DNA of 30,391 bases, taken from a virus. The stretch spans positions 1 to 30,391 of the IMG/VR virus record IMGVR_UViG_3300020436_000053. One strand, given 5' to 3'. A program made the translations under genes and the position numbers. The notes below the pieces were generated by a model. That model was not told where the DNA came from. It saw only the letters and a program-made list of their open reading frames with translations, and did no database searches. Below, piece by piece: positions 12,941 through 21,916 of this stretch (position 1 is its first letter; every line of letters begins with the position of its first letter).

Positions 12941-14322
12941 TGAGTGAAATAAGAAGTAGTTTTCAAGTACAATCAATTTCTTTACAATCTGAAAGATATA
13001 ATCAAGTATTAGATTTATCTGGTGTATTTGCATCAATTGATATATTTGAAAGTTTAGATAAGCCATATATTACTGCTGATTTGATAGTAAATGATGATCA
13101 AAACTGGTATGAAACATATGATATACTTGGTGGTGAAAAAGTAATTATAAATTTTGTATCTGATAGAGATAAAACAGAAGGTGCATCAACTAGTTTAATA
13201 TCAAAAACTTTTTATGTACATCATGTCTTTTCAAGAAAAAGAGTAAATGAATATACACAAATTGTTTTTTTACATCTAATAGAAGATATTCAATATATTT
13301 CAAATCTACAAAATGTAAATAAATTTTATGATGGTAAAGGTCATGAAATAATAGAAAAGATATGTAATGAATTTTTAAATATAGAGTTAGCAAAAACTAA
13401 TAATCCAAAAGATAATCAACTTTACAATTTAATAGTTCCAAATATGTCACCATTAGAAGCTATTAAATGGATAACAAATAGTTTAACAACACAAAATGGG
13501 TTTCCGTTTTTTGTATTTTCTACATTTGTTGGTAATAAATTAGTTTTAAGAGATTTAGAAACTTTATTATCAGGTGAAGTAATTAATAGACAACACCCAT
13601 ACACTTGGACACCATCATCAATTCAAAATCCGAATCCTGGAGTTGCTAGAAGAGCAATAAAATCTATGGAAGCTGCTAAAGCAGAAGATTTATTTAAATT
13701 AATTAAAAATGGACACATTGGTGCTAAGTACACATATTTAAATACTGCAGCACCAGATGAAGAAACAGATTTAGAATTTGATTATGATATTGTAAAAGAT
13801 ACATTACAACCTGCAATGCAATCTGGTGAAATTTTTAGAAATCAAAAAAATCCACCATATTCACCAAATTTTAAATACAATAACAAATCATTTAATGAAT
13901 TACAAAGTAAACACTATGCATTATTTGGTGGTTCAAATCCATACAGAATAACAAACTTACCAGAAGATGATTCAAAACCTGAGTTTCCACTAGCACTTGG
14001 TGAAGCGTATGATGAGGCAGATTATAAATTGTTTATATCTGGAAGATCAATAGAACAATTATTAAAAAAATCACCAATGAACATTGGTATAAATGGTTTA
14101 GATTTTGTTGATGGTGATCACCATTATACAATAGGAAATTTATTATTCTGTAAATTTTCTAAAACTCGTGATGTTGCACTTCCACATGAAAAAGAAAGCA
14201 CACTTGATTCAAAACTTTCAGGTAATTATTTAATATATAAAGCAAGACATATGATAAAAAGAGAAAACTATGATATATCTTTTACTATAGTAAAACTAGG
14301 GAGTATGGACGCAAATGGATAA
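12940..14322 (+). CDS. gp27: Baseplate central hub protein gp27-like
   Basis: 460 residues (T4 gp27: 391). The N-terminal domain (DLSGVFASIDIFESLDKPYI, TADLIVNDDQNWYE, ILGGEKVIINF) and the following FYVHHVFSRKR segment are the tube-like beta domain typical of phage hub proteins; IIEKICNEFL and LIVPNMSPLEAIKWITNSL follow in the middle. C-terminal blocks (GNLLFCKFSKT; NYLIYKARHMIKRENYDISF) are those of the gp27/gpD hub fold. In T4 a gp27 trimer carries the gp5 spike; here the next gene is gp5, overlapping by 8 bases. It is longer than T4 by an insert in the region 225-330. Confidence 0.85.
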   Translation: MSEIRSSFQVQSISLQSERYNQVLDLSGVFASIDIFESLDKPYITADLIVNDDQNWYETYDILGGEKVIINFVSDRDKTEGASTSLISKTFYVHHVFSRKRVNEYTQIVFLHLIEDIQYISNLQNVNKFYDGKGHEIIEKICNEFLNIELAKTNNPKDNQLYNLIVPNMSPLEAIKWITNSLTTQNGFPFFVFSTFVGNKLVLRDLETLLSGEVINRQHPYTWTPSSIQNPNPGVARRAIKSMEAAKAEDLFKLIKNGHIGAKYTYLNTAAPDEETDLEFDYDIVKDTLQPAMQSGEIFRNQKNPPYSPNFKYNNKSFNELQSKHYALFGGSNPYRITNLPEDDSKPEFPLALGEAYDEADYKLFISGRSIEQLLKKSPMNIGINGLDFVDGDHHYTIGNLLFCKFSKTRDVALPHEKESTLDSKLSGNYLIYKARHMIKRENYDISFTIVKLGSMDANG

Positions 14323-16147
14323 TTTTTATGGTGATAATATAAGATGGTTCATGGGTATTGTAAAAGATTTAAAAGATCCTATCAAGATGGGCCGTGTTCG
14401 TGTCAGAATATTTGGTGTACATAGTGAAGATCAACAAGAAATACCTGATGATAAATTACCATGGGCCCAAGTTATGGCTCCAGTTACAGAAGGTGGTGTA
14501 AATAATCAGGGTAATTTTTTGGGTATACAAACTGGTGCTCGAGTCTTTGGTATTTTTCTTGATGGAAAAAATTCACAAATGCCACTTGTTTTTGGATCAA
14601 TACCACATAGTGAAACATATACATCGGAAAATGGAAAAATTGAATCCAGAACTACAACTGATGTAAATGCACAAGGTGGTGATAATGAAGTTCAAGATCC
14701 TTATGGTGTAGAAGGAAAATTTGATCAATCAAAAGCTAATTATCAAGAATTTGATCATCAAACAAAAAGAAAAGAAGAACCAGTCAATGATGAACCGCAA
14801 CAAACAAATGTAAGAAAACCCGTTTATCCAAACAATAAAGTTAAAAGAACACCATCTGGCCATGTAATTGAAATTGATGATACACCTGGAGGAGAAAGAT
14901 TACAAGTATTTCATAAATCTGGTACATTAGTTGAAATACAACCAAACGGTGACTTTGTTGCACAACATAAAAATGGATTTAGAAGTGTAACTGGTACAGA
15001 TAAATTGTATGTAACTGGTGATGTTGAATGGATGGTTGATGGTAATATTACGATATCTGCATCAAAAGATATTGTAATAGGCACAGATACAAAAATTAAA
15101 TTACTATCAACTGGACAACAACAATATTACGCTAAAGATGACATATTTGTAGAAACAGATGGTGCATATAATAATGTAAGTACTGATACATTCTTTAATG
15201 CAAATGGACCTATGGATATTAGAGGTACAAGAATTGATTTAGCAAAAGCAGATCCAATCGCTCCTGCGCCAGAAGATTTTGCATTTGCTGGTATTGAACC
15301 AGTAGAAAATGCAACAGCAGGTGGTGGCGGTACTGGTACACCCCAAGCAGTAGATGGTAGTGGAGGTTTGGGTCCACAAGATGGTAGTGGTGGTCCGTTG
15401 TCAGCTGGTGATGTTACTGAACCAGGTAATTGTACTAGAAAAAATTTAGGATCAATATCATCAAAATATGAATCCAATGGTAAACCGGGTGCTATAGGTA
15501 ATGATACCACGGGTGGTTTTTCTTATGGTTCATATCAGATTGCTACTAAAACGGGTACAATGAAAGAGTTTTTTAAATTTGTAGAAAGTGATGATAGGTA
15601 CAAAAAATTTGGAACATCATTGAATAATGCAGGTGGTAGTAGCGGTGCAGCTTCTGGTTCTTCACAATTTCAAAATGAATGGAAAAGATTAGCAAACAAT
15701 GATCCAGATTTTGGACAAGCACAACATGATTTTATACAAGGGTCACATCATAATCCAGCTGTGAGAAAAATAAAACAATCCACAGGTATAGATGTATGTG
15801 ATGGTTCATGGAGTAATGGTGTACAAGATGCAGTATGGAGTACCGCAGTACAACATGGATCTGGTGGAGCAAACACTATTGTACAGAGAGCATTAGCACG
15901 TACAGGTAAAACAGCAAGTAATGTAACAGATCAAGAACTTATAAGTGCAATATACGCAGAACGCGGTAAGAAAAATGCATCAGGTAATTTACATTATTTC
16001 AGAAATAGTACATCTGGTGTACAAAATAGTGTAGCAAATAGATTTATACAAGAAGAAAAAGATGCACTTGCAAACAGTACAAGAACATTAAATAGGGAAC
16101 TTGCTGCAACAAGTACAGCATCTGCTAAAGGATTTTATACAGGATAA
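14315..16147 (+). CDS. gp5: Central spike protein gp5 with C-terminal lysozyme-like domain
   Basis: 610 residues (T4 gp5: 575). Residues 1-100 are the OB-fold (WFMGIVKDLKDPIKMGRVRV, then RIFGVHSED, LPWAQVMAP and GARVFGIFLDG). About 185-315 is the beta-helix needle (HVIEIDDTPGGERLQVFHKS, then GTLVEIQPNGDF and many short strands). A Gly/Ser-rich linker (about 325-370) leads to a separate C-terminal domain: SKYESNGKPGAIG, GGFSYGSYQIATKTGTMKEF and DAVWSTAVQHG. This resembles lysozyme/chitosanase-like peptidoglycan hydrolases fused to spikes and VgrGs, with Glu386 the likely catalytic acid. T4 has its lysozyme between OB-fold and needle, so the order is different. The stop overlaps the PAAR start (TAATG). 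Confidence 0.9.
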   Translation: MDNFYGDNIRWFMGIVKDLKDPIKMGRVRVRIFGVHSEDQQEIPDDKLPWAQVMAPVTEGGVNNQGNFLGIQTGARVFGIFLDGKNSQMPLVFGSIPHSETYTSENGKIESRTTTDVNAQGGDNEVQDPYGVEGKFDQSKANYQEFDHQTKRKEEPVNDEPQQTNVRKPVYPNNKVKRTPSGHVIEIDDTPGGERLQVFHKSGTLVEIQPNGDFVAQHKNGFRSVTGTDKLYVTGDVEWMVDGNITISASKDIVIGTDTKIKLLSTGQQQYYAKDDIFVETDGAYNNVSTDTFFNANGPMDIRGTRIDLAKADPIAPAPEDFAFAGIEPVENATAGGGGTGTPQAVDGSGGLGPQDGSGGPLSAGDVTEPGNCTRKNLGSISSKYESNGKPGAIGNDTTGGFSYGSYQIATKTGTMKEFFKFVESDDRYKKFGTSLNNAGGSSGAASGSSQFQNEWKRLANNDPDFGQAQHDFIQGSHHNPAVRKIKQSTGIDVCDGSWSNGVQDAVWSTAVQHGSGGANTIVQRALARTGKTASNVTDQELISAIYAERGKKNASGNLHYFRNSTSGVQNSVANRFIQEEKDALANSTRTLNRELAATSTASAKGFYTG

Positions 16148-16464
16148 TGCCAGCAGTTTGTAGAGAGGGTGATACATTGAATACAGGTCACGAGTGTGAT
16201 GCAGTATCAACACTTGATGTACCTGGACAAGATAAAGTATATTCAGATAATATACTAATAGCACGTAGAGGTGATTCAACTGTAACTCATAATATTAGAA
16301 CTGGTACTGATGAAAATGGTGGTCCTATATGTACACCGCACGTTGCAACAATTAGTGGTGGTTCTGAAAAAGTTTTTGTAGTTAATGCAGCGATTGCTAG
16401 AATTGGTGATGCAGTAGATGCAGGGAGTTTAACTTCAGGATCCTCAAAAGTTTTCTCAGGTTAG
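16147..16464 (+). CDS. gp5.4: PAAR-repeat spike tip protein (gp5.4-like)
   Basis: 105 residues (T4 gp5.4: 97). The start MPAVCREGDTLNTGHECDA and the internal IARRGDSTVTH and IARIGDAV blocks are the PAAR pattern: a small beta cone that sharpens the gp5 needle, folded around a metal ion. His15, His48 and His65 with Cys62 (CTPH) or Cys17 are candidate metal ligands. The start overlaps the gp5 stop (TAATG), so spike and tip are translated together. Confidence 0.9.
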   Translation: MPAVCREGDTLNTGHECDAVSTLDVPGQDKVYSDNILIARRGDSTVTHNIRTGTDENGGPICTPHVATISGGSEKVFVVNAAIARIGDAVDAGSLTSGSSKVFSG

Positions 16465-16472
16465 TATAAATA
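16465..16472 (+). promoter_or_regulatory. T4-type late promoter element
   Basis: Exact TATAAATA one base after the PAAR stop and 21 bases before the ATG of the Cys-rich gene. A strong GGAGG Shine-Dalgarno lies between. It would boost the Cys-rich gene and the gp25-gp6 part of the operon. Confidence 0.75.
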
Positions 16473-16493
16473 TAAGTTAAATGGAGGATAAAA

Positions 16494-16601
16494 ATGAGTT
16501 GTAAATGTAAAAAATGTAACCATGATTGTCACTGTGAAAAAGATTGTGAAGAATGTGTTAATGATATATGCACTGGTTGTGAATGTGGGTGTGTTAAATA
16601 A
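16494..16601 (+). CDS. Cys-rich 35-residue mini-protein (metallothionein-like)
   Basis: A complete short gene with a strong Shine-Dalgarno (ATGGAGGA, 5-8 bases before the ATG), its own TATAAATA element and a stop overlapping the gp25 start (TAATG). The 35 residues begin MSCKCKKCNHDCHC and end CTGCECGCVK. There are 11 Cys (3, 5, 8, 12, 14, 18, 21, 26, 29, 31, 33) and 2 His, in C-x-C and C-x2-C spacings. This is the composition of metal-cluster proteins such as metallothioneins or small zinc proteins. It sits between the metal-holding PAAR tip and gp25. Function unknown; metal delivery to the tip or metal sequestration is inference. Confidence 0.85.
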   Translation: MSCKCKKCNHDCHCEKDCEECVNDICTGCECGCVK

Positions 16602-17041
16602 TGCCTAGAGTTTTTTCACAAGAAGATGGTCAGTTAGAAAAACCGACTATTATATCAAGTAGAGAAAGAGTTTACAAAGATGTGGACTTAACATTTACTG
16701 CACGATCAATGGGTGATGTTTTTAAAAAAACAGATGCAGCCGCAGTTAAACAATCCATCAAAAACTTATTATTAACTAATCACGGTGATAAACCGTTTAC
16801 ACATTATTATGGAGGTAATTTAAATTCTTTTTTATTTGAAAATATTGATGATTTAGATGAAATGGAAATTATGGATCATATATCCGCAGCAATTAATAAC
16901 TATGAACCAAGAGCTTTAGTGCAATCATTAAAAGTAAATGTAAGACCGGATAACAATTCAATAGAATTACTAGTAAGATTTCAAATTGTCAACACATTTG
17001 AAAATGTAGAATTAAATGTAGAACTTACGAGGTTAAGATAA
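16601..17041 (+). CDS. gp25: Baseplate wedge protein gp25
   Basis: 146 residues (T4 gp25: 132). Conserved blocks: VYKDVDLTFTARSMGDVFKK, then DAAAVKQSIKNLLLTNHGDK, PFTHYYGGNLNSFLFE, and the EPR motif at E102-P103-R104 shared with type VI secretion TssE. gp25 ties the gp6/gp7 wedge to the first sheath ring and starts sheath assembly. Despite an old lysozyme-like name, it is structural. Its stop overlaps the gp6 start (TAATG). Confidence 0.95.
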   Translation: MPRVFSQEDGQLEKPTIISSRERVYKDVDLTFTARSMGDVFKKTDAAAVKQSIKNLLLTNHGDKPFTHYYGGNLNSFLFENIDDLDEMEIMDHISAAINNYEPRALVQSLKVNVRPDNNSIELLVRFQIVNTFENVELNVELTRLR

Positions 17042-18891
17042 TGGCTACTACTATTAAATCATCTGCTTTAGATTTTGACACAATTAAAGCAAACTTAAAA
17101 AATTATTTTGCACAACAATCAGAATTTTCTGATTATGATTTTGAAGCTTCTGGTTTAAATAATATATTAGATGTACTTGCATATAATACACACATTAATG
17201 GTTTAACCGCTAATCTAGCATTAAATGAAGCATTCTTAAATACCGCACAATTAAGATCATCTGCATTATCACATGCCGCAAACTTAGGATATTATCCAAG
17301 ATCAAAAACTTGTTCACAAGCTGTTGTTAATATAACTGCTTCTACAACTGATACAGTAACAGGAAGCGCAACACTTCCAATGTTTACTGCATTTACATCT
17401 ACAATAGATAATGTTACATATACTTTTAATACAGTTAATGAAACAACTGCATTAAACAATGGCTCTGGTGGTTTTACATTTAAAAATCAAGATGATACAA
17501 GTAATATTACAATAAAAGAAGGTATATTAAAAACAAAAACATTTATAGTTGGTAATCAATCTGACAATGCTGTTTATATCATACCAGATACAAATGTCGA
17601 TACATCAACAATTGTTATAAAAGTTTTTGATAATGTAAACTCACAAAGTTTTTCAGAATACTCAGACATACGTAATTCAGTTAATATAACACCCACATCA
17701 AAAGTGTATATTGTAAGAGAAGCACCAAACGGATTCTACGAATTGATATTTAGTGAAGGAAATGTATTAGGACAAGCACCGGTTGCAGGTAATAAAATAT
17801 CCGTGGAATATCTTTCAACAAAAGGTGCAACTGCAAATAATGCTTCTTCATTTACTGCATCTACTAAGGCATCAATTGGTGGTGCAAATTATACTTTAAC
17901 TGTAACAAAAGTTTCAAATTCAGCTGGTGGTGCTGACAAAGAATCCATAGATTCCATAAAATTAAATGCACCAACTGCATTTGCAGCTCAACAAAGAATG
18001 GTTACTGCGGAAGATTATAAAACATTAATTATTGGAAAATATAATAATGTATTAGATGATGTTATTGCATGGGGTGGCCAAGATAATATACCTGCTACTT
18101 TTGGAAATGTATATGTAAGTTTAAAATTTAAAGATGGTATTGCAGCTAATATTCAACAAGAAACAAAAGATTCGATAAAATCAAACTTTGCAGCTAATTT
18201 ATCAGTTATGTCAATTGATACTGAATTTGTTGATCCAACTGAAACATTTATGGAAGTTAATGTTAAGTTTGATTTTGATCCCGATTTAAGTGGTGATACA
18301 GTAAATACAACACAAATTAAAATTAAAGATGCAGTTGCTGCATTTTTCAAAGCAAATTTAGAATTGTTTGCAAAAACATTTAGAAGATCATTACTTTTAA
18401 CGGATCTTGATGCCTTATCACCTGCTATTTTAAATAGTAGTGCAACTGTAAAACTACAAAGAAGGATTGTAGCGCCAACAGATTTTCAATTAAATGTATC
18501 TGCACCTGTTACTGTAGATTTTCCATCAAGACTTGCATTACCAGATGATGAATTGCATGTTATAAGTTCTTCAGTATTTACATTTAATAATGTTTTAGCA
18601 AGATTAAGAAATAAATTAAGTACTACTACATTAGAAATTATTGATGTTAATACGAGTGGTGTATTGAATGAAAATGCTGGAAGTTATGATAGATTGAATG
18701 GCACAGTTCGTTTAGATGACACATTCAAAATTAGTGCTTATGAGGGTGCAGCTCTTAAAATAAGTGCAACACCTGATAATCAAAGTACAGTTAAACCATT
18801 GAGAAGTCACATTTTAAAATATGATAGAGATGCATCACTTTCTGCAGGTACTATAGATACACAAAACACATTAGCAGTAATTACAACATAA
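17041..18891 (+). CDS. gp6: Baseplate wedge protein gp6
   Basis: 616 residues (T4 gp6: 660). N-terminal blocks LDFDTIKANLKNYFAQQSEF and LDVLAYNTHINGLTANLALN, followed by EAFLNTAQLRSSALSHAANL and GYYPRSKTCS, are highly typical of gp6/gpJ-type wedge proteins. The C-terminal half keeps AAQQRMVTAEDYKTLI and VIAWGGQDNIPATFGNVYVS, also family hallmarks. In T4, gp6 dimers form the inner ring that holds the wedges together and triggers sheath contraction. The next gene starts one base after its stop. Confidence 0.95.
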   Translation: MATTIKSSALDFDTIKANLKNYFAQQSEFSDYDFEASGLNNILDVLAYNTHINGLTANLALNEAFLNTAQLRSSALSHAANLGYYPRSKTCSQAVVNITASTTDTVTGSATLPMFTAFTSTIDNVTYTFNTVNETTALNNGSGGFTFKNQDDTSNITIKEGILKTKTFIVGNQSDNAVYIIPDTNVDTSTIVIKVFDNVNSQSFSEYSDIRNSVNITPTSKVYIVREAPNGFYELIFSEGNVLGQAPVAGNKISVEYLSTKGATANNASSFTASTKASIGGANYTLTVTKVSNSAGGADKESIDSIKLNAPTAFAAQQRMVTAEDYKTLIIGKYNNVLDDVIAWGGQDNIPATFGNVYVSLKFKDGIAANIQQETKDSIKSNFAANLSVMSIDTEFVDPTETFMEVNVKFDFDPDLSGDTVNTTQIKIKDAVAAFFKANLELFAKTFRRSLLLTDLDALSPAILNSSATVKLQRRIVAPTDFQLNVSAPVTVDFPSRLALPDDELHVISSSVFTFNNVLARLRNKLSTTTLEIIDVNTSGVLNENAGSYDRLNGTVRLDDTFKISAYEGAALKISATPDNQSTVKPLRSHILKYDRDASLSAGTIDTQNTLAVITT

Positions 18892-18892
18892 T

Positions 18893-19933
18893 ATGGCTCA
18901 TACAGTAAAAGATTATAACAGAAGAAATATTACTTTAACAACATCTAAAGTTGGTGAAGTAGTACCTGAATATTTTGGTGAAGAAAATTCTAAATTAATT
19001 CAATTTTTAGAAAAATATCAAGACTTTTTGGATAGTGATCAAGCAAATGGTTTTGGTTACAAGATCAAACAACTTATTCATGCAAGAGATGCAGATAGAG
19101 TTGATGAAGATGAACTTGATGCAATCATTGAAGAAATAGGAAATGGGTTAAAGTCAGCATCATTTTTTCAAAAACCAAGATTGATGACTAAATTACTCGG
19201 TGACTATTATAGAGCAAAAGGATCACTCAATTCTGCACAAGGTTTTTTTCGTGGTTTTTTTGGACTAGAGCCCGAAATAAGTTATCCTAAAAAAGATTTA
19301 TTTAAAGTGGGTGAATCAAGAATAGGATATGAAAGTCAAAAATTTTTAGTAAATGCAGGTATCTATCAAGTATTTTCAATACTGATTAAGTGTGGTATAT
19401 CTACAGTTGACTATGAAACATTATACAAGAAATTTGTACACCCCGCAGGATTTCATTTTGCGGGTGAAGTTATTGCAGTTGATGAAGGTATATTAGATGT
19501 GGGTGTACCTGATCCTACAGTGGATCCATTAGAACCAGATAGTCCTAATTTTGTTGTTGCAGGTCACGCATTTGTTACACCTCTCACTGGTTTTAGATCA
19601 GATGGTTCAAGATCCCAAGATGTTGCGCCAACCATTCCATTTAGAGAACTTACAATACTTCTAGACTCTGGTGGAGACACAACATACATAACAAATGATA
19701 CATACAGAGTTGATCCTTATGGAGCACAAATAATTAATATACAATCTATGGTATCACAGAGTTTGAATAAAATATACAGTAACATTGCGGAAATCGTAAC
19801 ACCAAACTCATTTACATTTGATGATAGTGATACCGGTTTAACACCAGCTAATGCAAGACCGGATTTCTCAATAACAATTGAAACTATGGACGATGATAAG
19901 TTTACGACATATTTAAGTGATTCCGCATACTAG
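18893..19933 (+). CDS. Baseplate wedge protein in the gp7 position
   Basis: 346 residues. The N-terminal third has VPEYFGEENSKLIQFLEKYQ and DFLDSDQANGFGYKIKQL, then RLMTKLLGDYYRAKGSLNSA and QGFFRGFFGLEPEISYPKKD. This layout (helical docking segment, then YYxxKGTxxSxxFFFRxxFG) is common in baseplate wedge proteins of T4-like marine phages, and it is placed after gp6 where T4 has gp7. T4 gp7 has 1,032 residues, so this is a much smaller version or a different protein in the same place. The C-terminal third is beta-rich (PTIPFRELTILLDSGGDTTY). Confidence 0.75.
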   Translation: MAHTVKDYNRRNITLTTSKVGEVVPEYFGEENSKLIQFLEKYQDFLDSDQANGFGYKIKQLIHARDADRVDEDELDAIIEEIGNGLKSASFFQKPRLMTKLLGDYYRAKGSLNSAQGFFRGFFGLEPEISYPKKDLFKVGESRIGYESQKFLVNAGIYQVFSILIKCGISTVDYETLYKKFVHPAGFHFAGEVIAVDEGILDVGVPDPTVDPLEPDSPNFVVAGHAFVTPLTGFRSDGSRSQDVAPTIPFRELTILLDSGGDTTYITNDTYRVDPYGAQIINIQSMVSQSLNKIYSNIAEIVTPNSFTFDDSDTGLTPANARPDFSITIETMDDDKFTTYLSDSAY

Positions 19934-19937
19934 GTAG

Positions 19938-19945
19938 TATAAATA
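19938..19945 (+). promoter_or_regulatory. T4-type late promoter element
   Basis: Exact TATAAATA in the 38-base gap before the ATG at 19972. Predicted start about 19951. It should boost the connector, gp8 and fibre genes. Confidence 0.75.
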
Positions 19946-19971
19946 ATAATTAATTAAATTAAGAGTAAAAT

Positions 19972-20454
19972 ATGGCAAAAGAAGTAATATCAACAGGAAG
20001 TGCAGCTAATGATGGTACTGGCGATACATTAAGAACCGCTGGTACAAAAATTAATTCTAATTTTACAGAATTATATGATATGCGAACTAGAGTCACTGAA
20101 AGTAAAAGTATTGCATTAGGTGGTTCTGATAGTGATAGACTTAAATTTCCGAATGTGGGTAATTCATTTATATTACATACAATTAAATCAGATCAAAATG
20201 CTTACATAAAAATATATACTGATTCGGATTCAAGAGTAGCTGACTTTGGTAGAGGACAGTTAGCAGCTCCTGCACCACCTGGTTTAATACATGAAGTTGT
20301 CGCTACTGCTAATGTACCTGAAAGAATTACACCAGGTATACTTGGTTATACTGATTCAAGTAATGCAACTGGTATTCAAGTTCAAGTTAAAAACTTAACT
20401 GGTGGTGCTGCTACCATCAATGTAGAATTAAAAGCGTTAAAAATAGAAATATAG
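19972..20454 (+). CDS. Baseplate/fibre connector-like structural protein, 160 residues
   Basis: The N-terminal ISTGSAANDGTGDTLRTAGT followed by KINSNFTELYD is a short motif found at the start of many tailed-phage baseplate and fibre proteins, where it forms a trimeric helix and attachment site. The remaining 125 residues look like a small beta domain (SFILHTIKSDQNAYIKIYTD; ATINVELKALKIEI). Size and place between the gp7-position protein and gp8 suit a wedge-fibre connector (gp9/gp11-like role), but no direct match is claimed. It has its own late promoter; the Shine-Dalgarno is weak (AAGAG). Confidence 0.72.
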   Translation: MAKEVISTGSAANDGTGDTLRTAGTKINSNFTELYDMRTRVTESKSIALGGSDSDRLKFPNVGNSFILHTIKSDQNAYIKIYTDSDSRVADFGRGQLAAPAPPGLIHEVVATANVPERITPGILGYTDSSNATGIQVQVKNLTGGAATINVELKALKIEI

Positions 20455-20464
20455 GAATAATATC

Positions 20465-21904
20465 ATGCCAGCTATAGCAACAGAAGCTTTAAAATTTAAT
20501 TTTGCAGAATTGTTACATACACAAATAATAAACACTTCTGACAATAATCATTTTTATGTTGGTATTGGTAAAAGTGATCAATATGATAGCGCTTCTGATG
20601 ATACTATAAATCCTGTTAGAGTAAAAAGAGATGAACAAGAAGCAAGATATAACCTTGAATCCATAATTAAAGTTTCTGAAACAAACATGACTTTTACTGT
20701 TCCTAGAAACAATTGGATTAGTGGAACAGTATATTCAGCTTATAGTGATACACAAATTGGATATCCAATTCAACCATATTATGTAATTACTGAAGATCAA
20801 CATATTTACGTTTGTTTAGCAAATAATAGAAATGCATCTGGTGTTGCACAACCATCAACAATCAAACCAAATTTTGCCACTGAACAAGTTGGTGTACATG
20901 AACCGTTTAAAACTGCTGATGGATATATTTGGAAATATCTATATGAACTTACTGTGGTTAAAGTTGCTTCATTTTTATCATCTGGTTTTATGCCAGTTGG
21001 AGTTTTTGATTCTAGTACCGCAACTATTTCAGCTGAACAGGATCAAGCAAAAATAAGAAAAACTGCTGTACCAGGACAAGTTATTGGTGTTGAAGTTATT
21101 GATCCTGGTGCTGGTTATAGTAGTACTCCAACATTAACAATAACTGGTAATGGAACTGGTGCCTCTGGAACTGTTACACTTAATGGTACAACTGTTGGAA
21201 AAATTGATATGAATTGTGTAATAAGTGATTCTGGTTTTGGGAGAGATTATGATTTTGCACGTGCTACATTAACTGGTGGAGGCACACCAAGTAGAGCAGC
21301 TATACTACGTCCAATACTAGGACCAAGTGAAGGTTTCGGACATGATCCTCGTAGAGATTTAAAATCATCATCTATTATGTTTACTGCTAAACCTGCTGGT
21401 GCACAAAATGATAATTTTTCTGTTTCAACAACTGGTACATTTGGTGGTCAATCTGATTTTAGACAAATTACATTATTAAAAAATTTAGATTTTGAAGATA
21501 GTGCTGTACCTGGCAACAGAGTAGAATTAACTGATGCAAGAGCTAATAGAGTTGTAACACTAACAACAAAACCTGCATTTGTAAAAGATGAAAAAATAAC
21601 AGGACAAACAAGTGGTACCGTTGCACATATTGATCATATAGATAGTACTGGCGGTGGTGCTTTAAGAATACATTATCACTTTAATCATAGATCAGATTTT
21701 AGACATGGTACGTTTAGCGGATCTGAAGTCCTTCAAGGTAATACATCTGGTGTTTTTGGCACAGTCGATTCAGATAGTCAACCAAAATTAGTTGGTGGCG
21801 CAATAGATAGATTTAGTGGAGATGTACTATACATTGATAATAGATCGAGAATTGTTAGATCAACTTCACAAACTGAAGATATAAAAATTGTACTTACAAT
21901 ATAG
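20465..21904 (+). CDS. gp8: Baseplate wedge protein gp8
   Basis: 479 residues (T4 gp8: 334). Diagnostic blocks: HFYVGIGKSDQYD, TVPRNNWISGTVYSAYSDT, YYVITEDQHIYVCLANNRNA, KTADGYIWKYLYELTVVKV, FLSSGFMPVGVF, and GFGHDPRRDLKSSSIMFTAK. A beta repeat region (about 215-260: PGAGYSSTPTLTITGNGTGA and following strands) and further C-terminal strands account for the extra length. In T4, gp8 dimers sit in the wedge next to gp7 and gp10. It follows the connector gene after 10 bases with an AGGAAT Shine-Dalgarno. Confidence 0.88.
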   Translation: MPAIATEALKFNFAELLHTQIINTSDNNHFYVGIGKSDQYDSASDDTINPVRVKRDEQEARYNLESIIKVSETNMTFTVPRNNWISGTVYSAYSDTQIGYPIQPYYVITEDQHIYVCLANNRNASGVAQPSTIKPNFATEQVGVHEPFKTADGYIWKYLYELTVVKVASFLSSGFMPVGVFDSSTATISAEQDQAKIRKTAVPGQVIGVEVIDPGAGYSSTPTLTITGNGTGASGTVTLNGTTVGKIDMNCVISDSGFGRDYDFARATLTGGGTPSRAAILRPILGPSEGFGHDPRRDLKSSSIMFTAKPAGAQNDNFSVSTTGTFGGQSDFRQITLLKNLDFEDSAVPGNRVELTDARANRVVTLTTKPAFVKDEKITGQTSGTVAHIDHIDSTGGGALRIHYHFNHRSDFRHGTFSGSEVLQGNTSGVFGTVDSDSQPKLVGGAIDRFSGDVLYIDNRSRIVRSTSQTEDIKIVLTI

Positions 21905-21916
21905 TAGAGATAAAAA

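Noticed and set aside
20832-21056. 74-codon + strand frame inside gp8
   Set aside because: Shadow frame within an unbroken, well-conserved gp8.
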